64,000 nt of DNA from Kovacikia minuta CCNUW1 (GCF_020091585.1 NZ_CP083582.1:1178001-1242000); one strand, 5' to 3'. Shown: positions 28,316-38,357, counted from the first letter of the stretch. A program made the numbers and translations. Notes: generated by a model not told the origin, from the sequence alone.

Positions 28316-29027
28316 ACCCCCTATCCCCCGCCGCCCTCACCAACGCCTGAAACAAACGCTGGTGTACGGGGTCTTCGGGGGACAATTCGGGGTGCCACTG
28401 GACTGATACCATCCAGGGGTGGTGTCGATGGACTAAAGCTTCTACCAATCCATCGGGGGCATGGGCAACAATTTCCCAGGTATCTGGGACGGTTTTGACT
28501 GCCTGATGATGCCAGGAGATAACGGTAATTTCCGTTTCTCTTAAGATTGCAGCAAGACGGCTTTCAGGTTGAACCTGAACCTCATGGGGGGTGGGGCGAC
28601 GGGGATGATCCAACCGATGGGAAATGGTTTCACCGTAAACTTCGGGTACGTGGGTAACCAGTTCGGCTCCGCTGGCAACACTTAACATCTGCATTCCCCG
28701 ACAAATCCCCAGGGTTGGAGTATTTGCTGCGAGTGCTTGTTTTGCCAGAACCAATTCAAAGTCGTCCCGTTCGGAGTCCACCAGGTAAATGGTGGAATGG
28801 TGGGAACCGCCGTAAAGTTCCGGGTTAATGTCTCCGCCACCTGAAAAGATCAAACCATCGACAATCTCCAGGATTTGAGCCGGGTCTGGTTGGTTGGGAG
28901 GCAACAAAATGGGTATCCCACCGGCTTGCTGGACAGAATCTACATACGCACCGGGTAACTGAAATTCCCCTGCTTCATTCCGACTATAGGTTGTGATCCC
29001 AATAATCGGCAGTCGCCGCTGACTCAA
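28314..29027 (-). CDS. Class I glutamine amidotransferase-like hydrolase (peptidase C26)
   Basis: A 237-residue enzyme of the gamma-glutamyl-GABA hydrolase (PuuD-like) group. The nucleophile Cys lies in LGICRGMQ and the His-Glu pair in SVQWHPELS. The oxyanion-side block LIFSGGGDINPELYGG is also present. It would hydrolyse gamma-glutamyl amides in the cytoplasm. The last codons run into the CCCCACA tract, so the extreme C-terminus may have been altered by repeat expansion. It is divergent from the pseudo-caspase gene. Confidence 0.9.
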   Translation of the reverse strand: MSQRRLPIIGITTYSRNEAGEFQLPGAYVDSVQQAGGIPILLPPNQPDPAQILEIVDGLIFSGGGDINPELYGGSHHSTIYLVDSERDDFELVLAKQALAANTPTLGICRGMQMLSVASGAELVTHVPEVYGETISHRLDHPRRPTPHEVQVQPESRLAAILRETEITVISWHHQAVKTVPDTWEIVAHAPDGLVEALVHRHHPWMVSVQWHPELSPEDPVHQRLFQALVRAAGDRG

Positions 29028-29161
29028 TCTGAACTACCCCAAATCTGTAGAAGCCTAGCGTAGCATTGGAAGGGGGTAGGGGAGTGCGATGGCGGAATTT
29101 AGAGATATAAAAGTTCTGAGTTTCTGGGGCACGATCGCGGTTTTAATGTTGAAATAAAAAC

Positions 29162-31492
29162 ATGGGCTTGAATCGGCGAGAATTTCTACAGCAAACGGGG
29201 TTGGCGCTGGCGGTGTTGGGTGCTGGTAATTTGGGGTTATCCCCCATTGGGCAACGGTACTACCAGGCTCTAGCTGCCCCCACTTCTCGGAAACTGGCAC
29301 TCCTGGTTGGGATTAACCAGTATCGCAGTGGCGGGCTGAATGGATGTGTAACGGACGTTAACCTCCAGCGAGAGTTATTGGTTTACCGTTTTGGGTTTCA
29401 GCCGCAGGATATTTTGACCCTGACCGACCAGCAGGCAACCCGTGAGGCGATCGAAACCGCATTTGTCAGCCACCTGATTGAGCAGGCGAAATCAGAAGAT
29501 GTGGTTGTTTTTCACTTCAGCGGATACGGCGGTAGGGTGACGGTTGCTGGTGCTGACAATCGTGTTCAAAATAGTCTGGTGCCTGTAGATGATGGGGGCA
29601 CCGAGGGAGACGTTCCTGTAGTCAACGACCTGCTGGAACGGACGCTTTTGATATTGTTGCGATCGCTCCGTACCGATAAAGTCACCACCATTCTGGACAC
29701 CAGCTACACCTATCCCGGCAAACCCCTCCAGGGCAATTTGCGGATTCGTGCCCGTCCGGTTCAAGGGTTGGCTCAAGCCAGCGACGCAGCCCTAAGGCTC
29801 CCAACAAACCTTCTGAACCAGGACACCTCGAATTCTCCGCGTCCCCCCCTCTCCGCGTCCTCCCCTCCCCCTTTTCCTGGTGTTCTCCTAACGGCAACCG
29901 GCCCAGACCAACTGGCAACCGAGGCTCGTTGGGGTGGGCTAAGTGCAGGATTGTTTACCTATGCCCTCACGCGCCAGATCTGGGAGGCAACCTCTGCCAC
30001 CACCTTGCGGGTTGTTTTGGGGCGATCGAAGGAGCTAGTCGAACAACTGGCAAGCCAGGAACAACAACCTCAATTGGGTGGGCAAAAAAGTAAGGAGGCG
30101 TCATTGGCTCCCTATCATCTTTCGCCCGTGCCCCTGATGGGGGCAGATGGGGTGCTGGTTGGCGTTGAGGAAAATGGCAAAACGGCACAGGTCTGGTTGG
30201 GGGGAGTGCCTGCCAATCTTCTGGCACAGATTGGGGCAAACTCTTTGCTGTCGGTGATGCCCAGTATCAAGGATAGTAGCGCGACTCCGGTTGCCCGTTA
30301 CTTACAGATCCTTTCCCGTGATGGATTAACCGCCAGAGCAAAACTTTATGAGGCTAGTTCCACTCCAGACTCAGTTGGAACGGTACCTTCCCTGCAAGTG
30401 GGGCAATTTGTCCGGGAGCGGGTGCGGGTGTTGCCTCGCAATATCGGCTTAACGGTTGCGCTGGACAGTAATTTAGAGCGAATTGAACGGGTTGATGCGG
30501 TGAGTGCATTTACCGCCGTTCCGCGTGTATCTTCGGCGATCGCAGGCGAACAAGCTGCCGATTACCTGTTCAGCAAAATTCCAACGCCCCAACCAACTCA
30601 GGTGGCTTCTGCTGCCAATCTGACTGGCATTGGTGCGGTTCCTGCTGCAACTCAAAGCAGCTATGGGTTGTTTTCCTTAGGGCAGGATGCCATTCCCAAT
30701 ACGGCTGGGGAAGGGGGAGAAGCCATCAAAGTTGCGGTGCGACGGCTGGTTCCCAGGTTGCAAACCTTGCTGGCAGCGAAGTTGCTCAATTTAACGGTAA
30801 ACGAAAAATCTTCCCTGGTTGCAGTCCGGGCAACCCTGGAGCGACTTGACCCCAAACCGCAACCCCTGCAATGCCGGGAGACAGTACCGACCCAATCGGT
30901 AAAAAGAAACCTGGCTGTACCAAGTGCGGCGATCGCTGATGACACTGGATTGCTGAGTCTGCCTGTAAATAGTCGAATTCAATACCGTCTGGAAAACCAG
31001 AGTTCGCAACTGCTCTACTTTGTTTTATTGGGGTTGGATAGTGGCGGCAACCTGATTGCGCTCTACACGCCATTTCCCCCATCTGTCAATGCAGCAGAAG
31101 TCACTCAAAACCCATCTACCCAGACCAGACCCAACCAGGAGCAAGCTTCAGGAACGATCGCCCCAGGGGAAATTCTGACCCTGCCCGCCACCTCACCCTC
31201 TTTCCAGTGGGTGCTGCATGGTCCCGATGGCATTGCTGAAACCTATCTCATCAGCAGCCGTGCCCCCTTTACCCAAACTCTGGCAGCCCTGGGCACCGCA
31301 TCCCGTCCCACCGATGATGCACCTGCCTTCCACGTGCCTGCCAATCCGTTGGAAGTGGCGCAGGCAGTTTTGCAAGATTTGCATCAAGCAGGTAATGTGG
31401 CGTTGCAAGCCAACGGCGCACCAACCGATGCTTTTATGTTGGATATGAGCGCCTGGGCAAGCCTCCGGTTTATTTATCAGGTGGTGGGATGA
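29162..31492 (+). CDS. Caspase-fold protein with Y-S active site (YS-type orthocaspase)
   Basis: A 776-residue exported protein. A twin-arginine-like signal (NRREFLQQTGLALAVLG) leads a caspase p20 domain (KLALLVGINQYRSGGLNGCVTDV). Where active family members have SGHG, this reads SGYGG with Tyr122, and where they have D-x-C, it reads LDTS with Ser181. Both dyad residues are therefore replaced, matching the YS-type pseudo-orthocaspases described in cyanobacteria. The C-terminal half (from about residue 560) ends in a beta-rich region (SRIQYRLENQSSQLLYFVLL). It is coupled to a TPR membrane protein by an ATGA overlap. A Pro/Ser stretch near residue 225 stems from a repeat-like insert. Confidence 0.85.
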   Translation: MGLNRREFLQQTGLALAVLGAGNLGLSPIGQRYYQALAAPTSRKLALLVGINQYRSGGLNGCVTDVNLQRELLVYRFGFQPQDILTLTDQQATREAIETAFVSHLIEQAKSEDVVVFHFSGYGGRVTVAGADNRVQNSLVPVDDGGTEGDVPVVNDLLERTLLILLRSLRTDKVTTILDTSYTYPGKPLQGNLRIRARPVQGLAQASDAALRLPTNLLNQDTSNSPRPPLSASSPPPFPGVLLTATGPDQLATEARWGGLSAGLFTYALTRQIWEATSATTLRVVLGRSKELVEQLASQEQQPQLGGQKSKEASLAPYHLSPVPLMGADGVLVGVEENGKTAQVWLGGVPANLLAQIGANSLLSVMPSIKDSSATPVARYLQILSRDGLTARAKLYEASSTPDSVGTVPSLQVGQFVRERVRVLPRNIGLTVALDSNLERIERVDAVSAFTAVPRVSSAIAGEQAADYLFSKIPTPQPTQVASAANLTGIGAVPAATQSSYGLFSLGQDAIPNTAGEGGEAIKVAVRRLVPRLQTLLAAKLLNLTVNEKSSLVAVRATLERLDPKPQPLQCRETVPTQSVKRNLAVPSAAIADDTGLLSLPVNSRIQYRLENQSSQLLYFVLLGLDSGGNLIALYTPFPPSVNAAEVTQNPSTQTRPNQEQASGTIAPGEILTLPATSPSFQWVLHGPDGIAETYLISSRAPFTQTLAALGTASRPTDDAPAFHVPANPLEVAQAVLQDLHQAGNVALQANGAPTDAFMLDMSAWASLRFIYQVVG

Positions 31493-32715
31493 AGCGGTTG
31501 CAGTGGTTACGGAAAGCCCTGGTAAGAACCATTGGGGTGGCAATATTCACGGCTGTTCTGGTTCTCCCGTTCTCGCCAGGGATCGCCCTTGCCCAATCCG
31601 AACAATTTCCTCCGGCAAAACCAGAGCAACTCAAAGATCCCTCTCCGTACACCAATTCCTTTTGGGAAAAACTAGAGCGGCTGCGGGAAGATCGGCAACT
31701 GCAAGAACTGGTTGAAGATGATTTGGAAAAAAGCCTGACCATTCGTGCCCAAATTCAGACAGAAGTAGATCGGGCATTTAGCCATACAACCAGTCTGCTG
31801 AATGTGCTGCTTGGCGTGTTGACCTTTTTGCCCGTTCTGGCAGCCGTTGCGGTCTGGTTTATTCGGCGCAGTGTGATCAACCAAATTACGAAGGACACCA
31901 AACAACAGCTTCAACAGGAAGTCGAAAAGCAATTTGAACAGGAAATTGCAGCCGAACTGAAGCAGCAAGCAGAGGCATTTAAGCAAGAGATCGAAAAACT
32001 CAGGGCTGAGTTTGTGGATCAGTTGTCGCAGCTAAAAAGCCTGTTTTTGGACGCTCAGAAGGAGAAAGATCAAATTATTCAGGAACTTTCTCAAATTACA
32101 CCTTCACCGATTCGAGAATCGGCTCCGCCAGAAACTCAACAGAAGATCCAGGCACTCACCAAGCAGCTTGAATTGCTCAAGTCTAACCATGCGGAACTCT
32201 CGTTTACTGCCAGTGACTACGTTGAGCAGGGCAAAGCTCTGTACTTTGAAGGTCGGCATGAGGATGCGATCGGCTTTTATGATAAGGCAATCCAGATGGA
32301 ACCAGAGAATCCCAAAGCCTGGTTTGGGCGGGGAGCTACCCTGGCTAGATTGCAACAGTTAGAAGAAGCAGTTGTTGCCTATGACAGAGCCATTCAAATT
32401 AAGCCGGATGCGTCGGAAGCCTGGTTTGGCAAAGGAGCCGCCCTGGCAAAACTGCAACAACTAGAGGCAGCGATCGCTGCCTACGACACTGCCACCCAAC
32501 TCAAACCCGACTTCTTCCTGGCATGGTTTGGTAAAGCCCGCTGTTATGCCCAGCAAAACAACCCGGAATTGATGCTAGAAAGCTTTCAACAGGCGCTCCA
32601 TTTGAATCCTGAAAGAACCAGAGAAGTTGCAAAGTCTGACCCTTCCTTTGACGCGTTTCGGGAACAGGAGGAGTTTAGGCAGCTGGTCGCGGGGGAGGGA
32701 AAGGATGAGGGATGA
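31489..32715 (+). CDS. Coiled-coil/TPR membrane protein coupled to the pseudo-caspase
   Basis: A 408-residue protein. Signal peptide at 1-36 (ending GIALAQ), a membrane helix at about 103-125 (LLNVLLGVLTFLPVLAAVAV), a coiled coil at about 133-235 (QQEVEKQFEQEIAAELKQQ), then three TPR units from about 242 (EDAIGFYDKAIQMEP, EEAVVAYDRAIQIKP, EAAIAAYDTATQLKP). The TPR part should face the cytoplasm or periplasm as a docking surface. The start codon overlaps the upstream stop (ATGA), so the two proteins are likely made together. The final GEGKDEG derives from a repeat. Confidence 0.85.
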   Translation: MKRLQWLRKALVRTIGVAIFTAVLVLPFSPGIALAQSEQFPPAKPEQLKDPSPYTNSFWEKLERLREDRQLQELVEDDLEKSLTIRAQIQTEVDRAFSHTTSLLNVLLGVLTFLPVLAAVAVWFIRRSVINQITKDTKQQLQQEVEKQFEQEIAAELKQQAEAFKQEIEKLRAEFVDQLSQLKSLFLDAQKEKDQIIQELSQITPSPIRESAPPETQQKIQALTKQLELLKSNHAELSFTASDYVEQGKALYFEGRHEDAIGFYDKAIQMEPENPKAWFGRGATLARLQQLEEAVVAYDRAIQIKPDASEAWFGKGAALAKLQQLEAAIAAYDTATQLKPDFFLAWFGKARCYAQQNNPELMLESFQQALHLNPERTREVAKSDPSFDAFREQEEFRQLVAGEGKDEG

Positions 32716-32810
32716 GGGATGGGGGATGGAAGGGGCGAAGGGGGAGGGAAAGGATGAGGGATGAGGGATGGGGGATGGAAGGGGGAAGGGCGAAGGGGGA
32801 AGGGATAGGT
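32691..32810. repeat. GGATGAG-type G-rich repeats
   Basis: Units of GGATGAG and GGATGGG, arranged as a larger direct duplication of about 50 bases, beginning inside the last codons of the TPR gene. Confidence 0.8.
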
Positions 32811-32851
32811 ACGCACTGATGCCCCATTACCGACTATTCAATTCTCAATTC

Positions 32852-33493
32852 CTAATTCTCAACTCTTCCGACCCTTTTTCTCCCCAGCTTCGCTCTGAGA
32901 ACTAAGAGGGAGAGTGCCAGCAGGCTCCCAGCGATTTCGGTAGGTTCTGGCACGGCGGGACAGGAATTATTCCCACAGGGATTGGGACCGGGACCGGGGT
33001 CGGGATCGGGTTGCAGGGCGTAGGCAATGGAACCGACCCGTTGACCGTAGGTCGTGTCTGTACTCCCCAGATAGAAACCTGAATTGAATCCAGGAGTCTC
33101 GTCGGGAACAAAGAAGAAACCGGGATTTGCGGTTGGGGGAACCACCAGAAAGCTGAGTCCCAGTAAGTTCCCATTTCGAAAATACACCCGAGGAAAGCCT
33201 GAGACAGCGTCCCTGTCCTGGGCTTGGGTATAGGTTCTGTTCAAGAAGTTGAACAAAACGCCCAGGTTGCCCTGTGTGGGGGATACAAATTCAAGACCGG
33301 AGCCGGTTAAATTTGAGTTGTCGTAGCTGAAAGCACCGGTGTAGCTATTTCCGGCATAAGTACCAGTGGTGATATTAACGGTGAAGTTGTAGGTAAGGCT
33401 AAATGTCTGTGCAGGCTGGGTGTTGACTGTCAGGTGAAGTGCAACAATACCTGCGGTGCTTGCAAATAGGTTTTTCAGCGTTACTTTTGGCAT
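32852..33493 (-). CDS. PEP-CTERM sorted exported protein
   Basis: A 213-residue protein with a signal peptide (LKNLFASTAGIVALHLTVN) and a C-terminal PEP-CTERM tripartite signal: VPEP, the hydrophobic EIAGSLLALSLLVL, then the basic RAKLGRKR. Such proteins are sorted by exosortase to the cell surface. The body is beta-rich with Gly, Asn and Thr. A Pro/Gly linker (PDPDPGPGPNPCGNNSCP) precedes the signal. I chose the ATG with GAGG 5 bases upstream (MPKVTLKN) over a much longer frame whose first 75 residues lack any such signal. Confidence 0.8.
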   Translation of the reverse strand: MPKVTLKNLFASTAGIVALHLTVNTQPAQTFSLTYNFTVNITTGTYAGNSYTGAFSYDNSNLTGSGLEFVSPTQGNLGVLFNFLNRTYTQAQDRDAVSGFPRVYFRNGNLLGLSFLVVPPTANPGFFFVPDETPGFNSGFYLGSTDTTYGQRVGSIAYALQPDPDPGPGPNPCGNNSCPAVPEPTEIAGSLLALSLLVLRAKLGRKRVGRVEN

Positions 33494-34130
33494 GGCTTCC
33501 TCTGGTTCCAGGGGGTTGGACTGAGGACAAGCGGTGGTTCGATCGTTTGCACAGAATTCAACCCGGAAAATTGATTGAGCAGAATCAAGATTTAATTGGT
33601 AGAACACACAGGGAGAGGAAAGAGTCCTGCACCGGATTTTTTGCTTTGACTTCTGAATCGAATTGAGAAGTTCTTTCTGCTGTAGACTACCTGAGTTTTT
33701 CTGTCCTTGACCAGCCAAACTAACGGGTCTTTACCAAGACAAAACAAAGGTCCAATCGATATTCCATCCCTGTGATAGAGGAATCTCTTATGGGAGTAGG
33801 ATTCGGCTGGTCAGTATTTTCCCTTACAAGCCGACAATAGTATAAAGACACTATAAAGTTGTCGTTCCAACCCTACTTCATACTAAGTTGCTTCTGAGGA
33901 AGTATTTTGCTTCCCTTTTTTCACTCAAATTCCAACTAATTTTCTTTTGGCTCGGAATCTTAGCAACGAAATTGTATTTGTATTACAATACTACTCTTGT
34001 AGTATTATGTCCGGTTCTTTTCAGTACAACTTTGTGAATTGCAGTGATTTTTGCGCCGATGGCTACATCTTTGTAATGGGGTGTGGCGTGTGTTGAAGAA
34101 AGAATTTGAGGGATTTCTGAGGGAAGAATT
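33494..34130. other. Gap before the ABC exporter
   Basis: About 640 bases without a convincing gene. Holds an inverted repeat at 33987-34006 and a looser ATAGT...ACTAT arrangement near 33838-33858. Promoters of both divergent genes should lie here. Confidence 0.5.
33987..34006. promoter_or_regulatory. Inverted repeat, possible operator
   Basis: AATACTAC-TCTT-GTAGTATT, a perfect 8-base inverted repeat with a 4-base spacer, about 125 bases upstream of the ABC exporter gene. It could be an operator or a small attenuator; it lacks a clean T-tract for a terminator. Confidence 0.45.
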
Positions 34131-35948
34131 ATGGCGAAATTTCAAGACATCATCCGCTATTTTCGAAGGTATTGGCGGGTCTCTGTCTTTAGCATTGTGA
34201 TGATGAGTGCTTTTGAGATTACCGATCTTTTCGTACCTTATGCGATCGGACAAATCCTGAATGTACTGTCCAACCAACCGCTGGACAAACCGCTTCAGCA
34301 GTTGGTTGCCAACATCGCAACTGTTACTGGTCAGCCGCAGAGTTCTAACCTGTCCCTGATTGTCTTACTGGTTCTTGTTTGTCTGGTTTCGGTAGGGCGG
34401 GCACCCCTCCAACCCTGGTTGGGTCCCTGGTTCAACTGGGACACAGCCTTTCGTGCCCGTCGTGATCATGCCCAGAAAGCGTTGGAAAAAGTTCTGACCC
34501 TGCCCCTGGAATTTTACGACGAGAATAACCCAGGACGGATTGCAGCACGGGTCGCTAAGGGATTGTCGAACCATACCTGGACCTACCCGGAGGTGACGGG
34601 TCAACTGCTTCCGAAGCTATTTCGGGTGGTGGGTATTTTTGTCGTCATCTGGCTGATCGAATGGCGGATTGCCCTGCTGCTGCTGATCTCGTTCATTTTC
34701 ATCCTGAGTTTCAGTTTAGCCGGGCTGAAAAAACTGGCAGACCAGGAAAAAAGACTGGACAAGTATATGGAGGACACGGAAAGCCGCAATTCAGAGATCA
34801 TTACAAACATCAAAACGGTGAAGGCGTTTGCTACAGAAGCCCAGGAACTGAAGCGCCAACGGCAACGCATCGATCGCGAGTTCAAGGTGCTGGACTACCG
34901 GATTCACAAAGGCTACGTCATCCTGGGCACCTATGAACGCACGATCGTGCAAACCTGTGTCTTCCTGGTACTGGTATTCACGCTGTTGGCAGCCGTCCAG
35001 AGGAAAATTTCTCTGGGACATTTTATTACCGTTCTGACGGTTTCCAGTATGGCCTATGCCGAAGTAGAACCGATCAGCCAGTTAGCCGAGGTGTTTGCCC
35101 GTCGCTATGCGGCAATGATTCGCTTTCACGAATTTATGCGATTGCCTTCTGGGAAAGATGCTGGCAGCTTGATCCGGTATGGGGATGGTACCTTACCCTA
35201 TCAGTTCACAGGCAAGGTGGAGTTCTCCCACTTGAGCTTTGGATATGACACCGATCGCCCCGTGCTGCAAGATATCAACCTGCTGATTGAACCCTACCAG
35301 ACGGTGGCACTCGTCGGACGGTCAGGGTCGGGTAAATCTACTCTAGTGAAGCTGTTGTTTCGCTATTTTGAGCCTGATGAGGGAGCCATTCTGATGGATG
35401 GGCAGGACATCCGCCAATTGGATATAACGGGTTACCGGAAGCGGTTGGCGATCGTTCACCAGGAAGTGGATATCTTCAACGGCACCCTGCTGGACAATCT
35501 CACCTACGGCAACCCCAGTGCTACTTTTGAGCAAGTCAAGGAAGCGTGTCGGATTGCCCAGGCAGACGATTTTATCCGGCAGATGCCCAATGGTTATGCC
35601 ACGGTGGTTGGGGAACGGGGCGTGCGCCTGTCGGGGGGGCAGCGTCAGCGGATCGGGATTGCCCGTGCCCTGATTATGGAGCCTGATGTCCTGATCTTTG
35701 ACGAAGCCACTTCTAGCCTGGACTATGAATCGGAGCGATCGATCCAGTTGGCAATGCGTTCCATTTTAGGTACGCGCACACTGATCATCATTGCCCACCG
35801 ACTCAGCACCATCCGCGAAGCCGACAAAATTGTTGTGCTGGAGAAGGGTCACATTGTGGAAGTTGGCAGCCACGAGCAACTCCTAAACCACGGCGGGATC
35901 TACCAACGTCTGCATTCGTTGCAGGAAACGGGCGAGTTGTTGGCTTAG
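34131..35948 (+). CDS. ABC-type exporter, fused membrane and ATPase domains
   Basis: A 605-residue half-transporter. Six membrane helices in residues 1-310, then an ATPase domain with Walker A GRSGSGKST, signature LSGGQRQRIGIARAL, Walker B VLIFDEATSSLD and H-loop IIAHRLST. It is in the lipid/multidrug exporter class (MsbA-like) and should act as a dimer. Substrate unknown. The ATG has GAGGGAAG upstream. A strong hairpin terminator lies about 155 bases after the stop. Confidence 0.93.
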   Translation: MAKFQDIIRYFRRYWRVSVFSIVMMSAFEITDLFVPYAIGQILNVLSNQPLDKPLQQLVANIATVTGQPQSSNLSLIVLLVLVCLVSVGRAPLQPWLGPWFNWDTAFRARRDHAQKALEKVLTLPLEFYDENNPGRIAARVAKGLSNHTWTYPEVTGQLLPKLFRVVGIFVVIWLIEWRIALLLLISFIFILSFSLAGLKKLADQEKRLDKYMEDTESRNSEIITNIKTVKAFATEAQELKRQRQRIDREFKVLDYRIHKGYVILGTYERTIVQTCVFLVLVFTLLAAVQRKISLGHFITVLTVSSMAYAEVEPISQLAEVFARRYAAMIRFHEFMRLPSGKDAGSLIRYGDGTLPYQFTGKVEFSHLSFGYDTDRPVLQDINLLIEPYQTVALVGRSGSGKSTLVKLLFRYFEPDEGAILMDGQDIRQLDITGYRKRLAIVHQEVDIFNGTLLDNLTYGNPSATFEQVKEACRIAQADDFIRQMPNGYATVVGERGVRLSGGQRQRIGIARALIMEPDVLIFDEATSSLDYESERSIQLAMRSILGTRTLIIIAHRLSTIREADKIVVLEKGHIVEVGSHEQLLNHGGIYQRLHSLQETGELLA

Positions 35949-35974
35949 AGGATGGAAAAGAGGTTTGAGTTTTA

Positions 35975-36074
35975 ATACCAATTTGAATTGAAAACGTGAC
36001 CGATCGGGTAGGGGCGTTTGGCCAAACGCCCTTACAGGATGTTGATGTGCCACGAAGACTATCTAATTGGGTAT
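35975..36074. repeat. 100-base MITE carrying a GGGCGTTT palindrome
   Basis: Ends ATACCAATT and (inward) ATACCCAATT form the terminal repeat. The middle holds the perfect palindrome GGGCGTTTGGCCAAACGCCC (36011-36030), a member of the GGGGCG family in this window. A second copy at 50368-51768 is split by an IS110 element, so this copy shows what the empty site looks like. Confidence 0.75.
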
Positions 36075-36102
36075 AAGTTTGAATTTTAAGTTGAGGAACG
36101 GG

Positions 36103-36147
36103 AAAAGGGTAATGGATTGCAATCGCAAGACTCCATTACCCTTTTTT
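36103..36147. terminator. Rho-independent terminator, probably bidirectional
   Basis: Stem AAAAGGGTAATGGA pairs with TCCATTACCCTTTT over a 15-base loop, followed by T6 on the plus strand. It sits between the convergent ABC exporter and glutathione S-transferase genes. Confidence 0.85.
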
Positions 36148-36205
36148 CATTCCCACTTCCAATAACTAGGGATCAAGAACCAAGGACCGATTACCCCTGA
36201 TTTCC

Positions 36206-36991
36206 TTACTCAATATCGATCGATGTTGGTGGCGTTGAGGAGGTTGCGGTTGAAAATTTGCGGAAGTCGGCGTAGAGCTTATCGCGCCAGGTAAAGAAGG
36301 GTTCAAACGTGCCTATATCAGCAATGCCGGGGACTCCTTTGCCCTTAAGGACATCGGGAATATCGAGATAGGGACCATCGGGAAATTTGATATACATGCT
36401 CAATCCCGCAACGGCAAAATCTGCCAGGGTGGGATGGTCGGTGACCAGGTAGGGTTGTTCCGTCAGGATGAAGCAGAGGGCGGCAAGATCCCGCTTTAGC
36501 GAATCCGTGGCGGTTTTAATTGCATCGGGGCCAAACCCGATTCCCTGCCCCAGAAAACTAAGGAGATCGTTGGGGACTGCGCCAATTAAATCTTTGACGA
36601 TATCGGGGGTAGATTTGGGCAGGAAGGCAGTACGGAAATTTTGATCCTGGTTCAGTGTGCCAATCAGGGCTTTACGGGCGTTTAAGCCGATCGAGGTATC
36701 TGCCCACTGTTCTATCAGCAGCGTTAAACCACGCTGCTTGGGGTCGGTTGGGATGATGGGCTGTTGGGGATACTGCTTTTCCAGGTACTCGGCGATCGCC
36801 GTTGAATCAGGAATAATTTCGTTGCCGTCTTTCAGGACGGGCACCTGTCTGTGACCTGACATTCGCATTAATTCAATTTGTCCAATTCCAGGAGTTATTT
36901 CAACCTTGCGGTACGCCAGACCTTTATAGTCCAGGATGAGGCGCACCTTCTCCACATAGTGAGACAGTTCAAATTGGTATAGCTCTAGCAT
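36206..36991 (-). CDS. Glutathione S-transferase family protein
   Basis: A 261-residue GST. The N-terminal thioredoxin fold is clear (MLELYQFELSHYVEKVRLIL, RQVPVLKDGNEIIPDSTAIAEYLE), with the cis-Pro (QVPVL) and the Ser/Thr glutathione-binding DSTAI. The C-terminal part is all-helical (ADFAVAGLSMYIKFP). Likely conjugation or peroxidase activity; substrate unknown. The start is the ATG at the first strand. Confidence 0.88.
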   Translation of the reverse strand: MLELYQFELSHYVEKVRLILDYKGLAYRKVEITPGIGQIELMRMSGHRQVPVLKDGNEIIPDSTAIAEYLEKQYPQQPIIPTDPKQRGLTLLIEQWADTSIGLNARKALIGTLNQDQNFRTAFLPKSTPDIVKDLIGAVPNDLLSFLGQGIGFGPDAIKTATDSLKRDLAALCFILTEQPYLVTDHPTLADFAVAGLSMYIKFPDGPYLDIPDVLKGKGVPGIADIGTFEPFFTWRDKLYADFRKFSTATSSTPPTSIDIE

Positions 36992-37245
36992 GGTGCATCT
37001 CCTGTAGGGCAGTAGGAAAATCAGACAAAGATGACAAACTTACTTAATCCTCTATCAAACCCACTCTAAAGCAATCCGCTGAAAGAGACATCTGAGGGAG
37101 ATCCAACTTAAGTGGGGGAGACATATCCCACTCACGACAGAGAAATAGTCGCCTGCATATATCTAAACTTCAAACTGTATCTAAGAAAACCAAATTTTTC
37201 CCATCGGAAACTTTTGTTTCGGTGCAGTTGAAGGAGATCTCCCTA

Positions 37246-38271
37246 ATGATGAGTATGAAAGCAAATCAAAATTTTGTCCGTAAGACAACCGCTCTTTTGA
37301 GTGCGATTGCTGCCAGCAGCTTCTTGGGATTGCCAGTTCTGGCTCAATCAAATCCTAATTCTGGTGATTCTTCTATTCAGTGTGTTCCCAGTTCCACCCA
37401 GTCCAACCGCTCGTCCATGAGCACTAGCAGTAGCCGCACCTACTCTAGCCAGGTTGGTCCCAGAACGGGTGCAACTCCGTCCACTACCGATGACTTGAAT
37501 ACTACTCCAGATTCCAGTCAAGCTAGTGCTTCTTCGCGGCGGAATACCTCTACAAGTGCAGCCGATGATTCCAATACACCAGGTGTTCAGGAGTATCCCA
37601 ACCAGTCTGATCCCAGAACGGGTGTGAATTCATCTCCTAACTCTGGCGCAACTCCATCTACCAATAATGATGTAACCGCTGGTACAACCTCAAACCCAGG
37701 CAACCAATCCTCGATCGAAAATGGAGTCCGATCCGGTGATGTTCCCGCTGGTAACTCCAATACCCGATCCAGAACGGACACAAGTCAGAGCGAAGTGAAC
37801 TCCGTCAATCCTGCGGGTTCCAGCACGACAAGTTCTACGGATCAGTCTTCAAGTTCGGTAAGTTCCAGCACAGGTAGCAATACCTCAATGAACGATGCCT
37901 ATACCCCCAATCGGAGCAGTCTGGCTCAAGCCAATGCGACCTCCGGTGCCCAGGCTGGAAGACTGTTGGACAAGGGAACGCGCGATCGGGATAACTGGTC
38001 GAGCGATCGGGTCAGCTATGGAAATGGGCAAAATCAAGGTCAGCTACCCACCAACGGTGTGACCAGCGGTGCCCTGACCAACCCAACCAGCAATCAAAGC
38101 CAAGTGATTGCTCGCTGTCCTGAAGGGACGGTGCCCGTTAATCAATCTGCACCCAATGGCATGAATCAGGGGCAATACCAATCTTCTCCCGATCTCAACC
38201 AATCCTCTCCCGATCGCAACAGCATTCCTCGGGAGCAAACCGCGCCTGACGTACAAACCCCTGGCCGATAA
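37246..38271 (+). CDS. Ser/Asn/Thr-rich exported protein
   Basis: A 341-residue protein with a signal peptide (residues 1-33, ending LPVLAQS) and a low-complexity body rich in Ser, Asn, Thr and Gln. Two imperfect copies of a (D/G)PRTG...GATPST block suggest internal duplication. No enzyme domain is recognised; it is probably a surface or periplasmic protein. Start is the ATG with AAGGAG 9 bases upstream; a GTG 24 bases earlier lies before that site. A strong terminator follows. Confidence 0.75.
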   Translation: MMSMKANQNFVRKTTALLSAIAASSFLGLPVLAQSNPNSGDSSIQCVPSSTQSNRSSMSTSSSRTYSSQVGPRTGATPSTTDDLNTTPDSSQASASSRRNTSTSAADDSNTPGVQEYPNQSDPRTGVNSSPNSGATPSTNNDVTAGTTSNPGNQSSIENGVRSGDVPAGNSNTRSRTDTSQSEVNSVNPAGSSTTSSTDQSSSSVSSSTGSNTSMNDAYTPNRSSLAQANATSGAQAGRLLDKGTRDRDNWSSDRVSYGNGQNQGQLPTNGVTSGALTNPTSNQSQVIARCPEGTVPVNQSAPNGMNQGQYQSSPDLNQSSPDRNSIPREQTAPDVQTPGR

Positions 38272-38357
38272 TGGGGTGTCAGAGGTGAGGGGCTAGATGT
38301 TGGGTAACAGTTAATGAATGCCTGGATCTACCCTGACTTGTAATTAATCCTACGACT

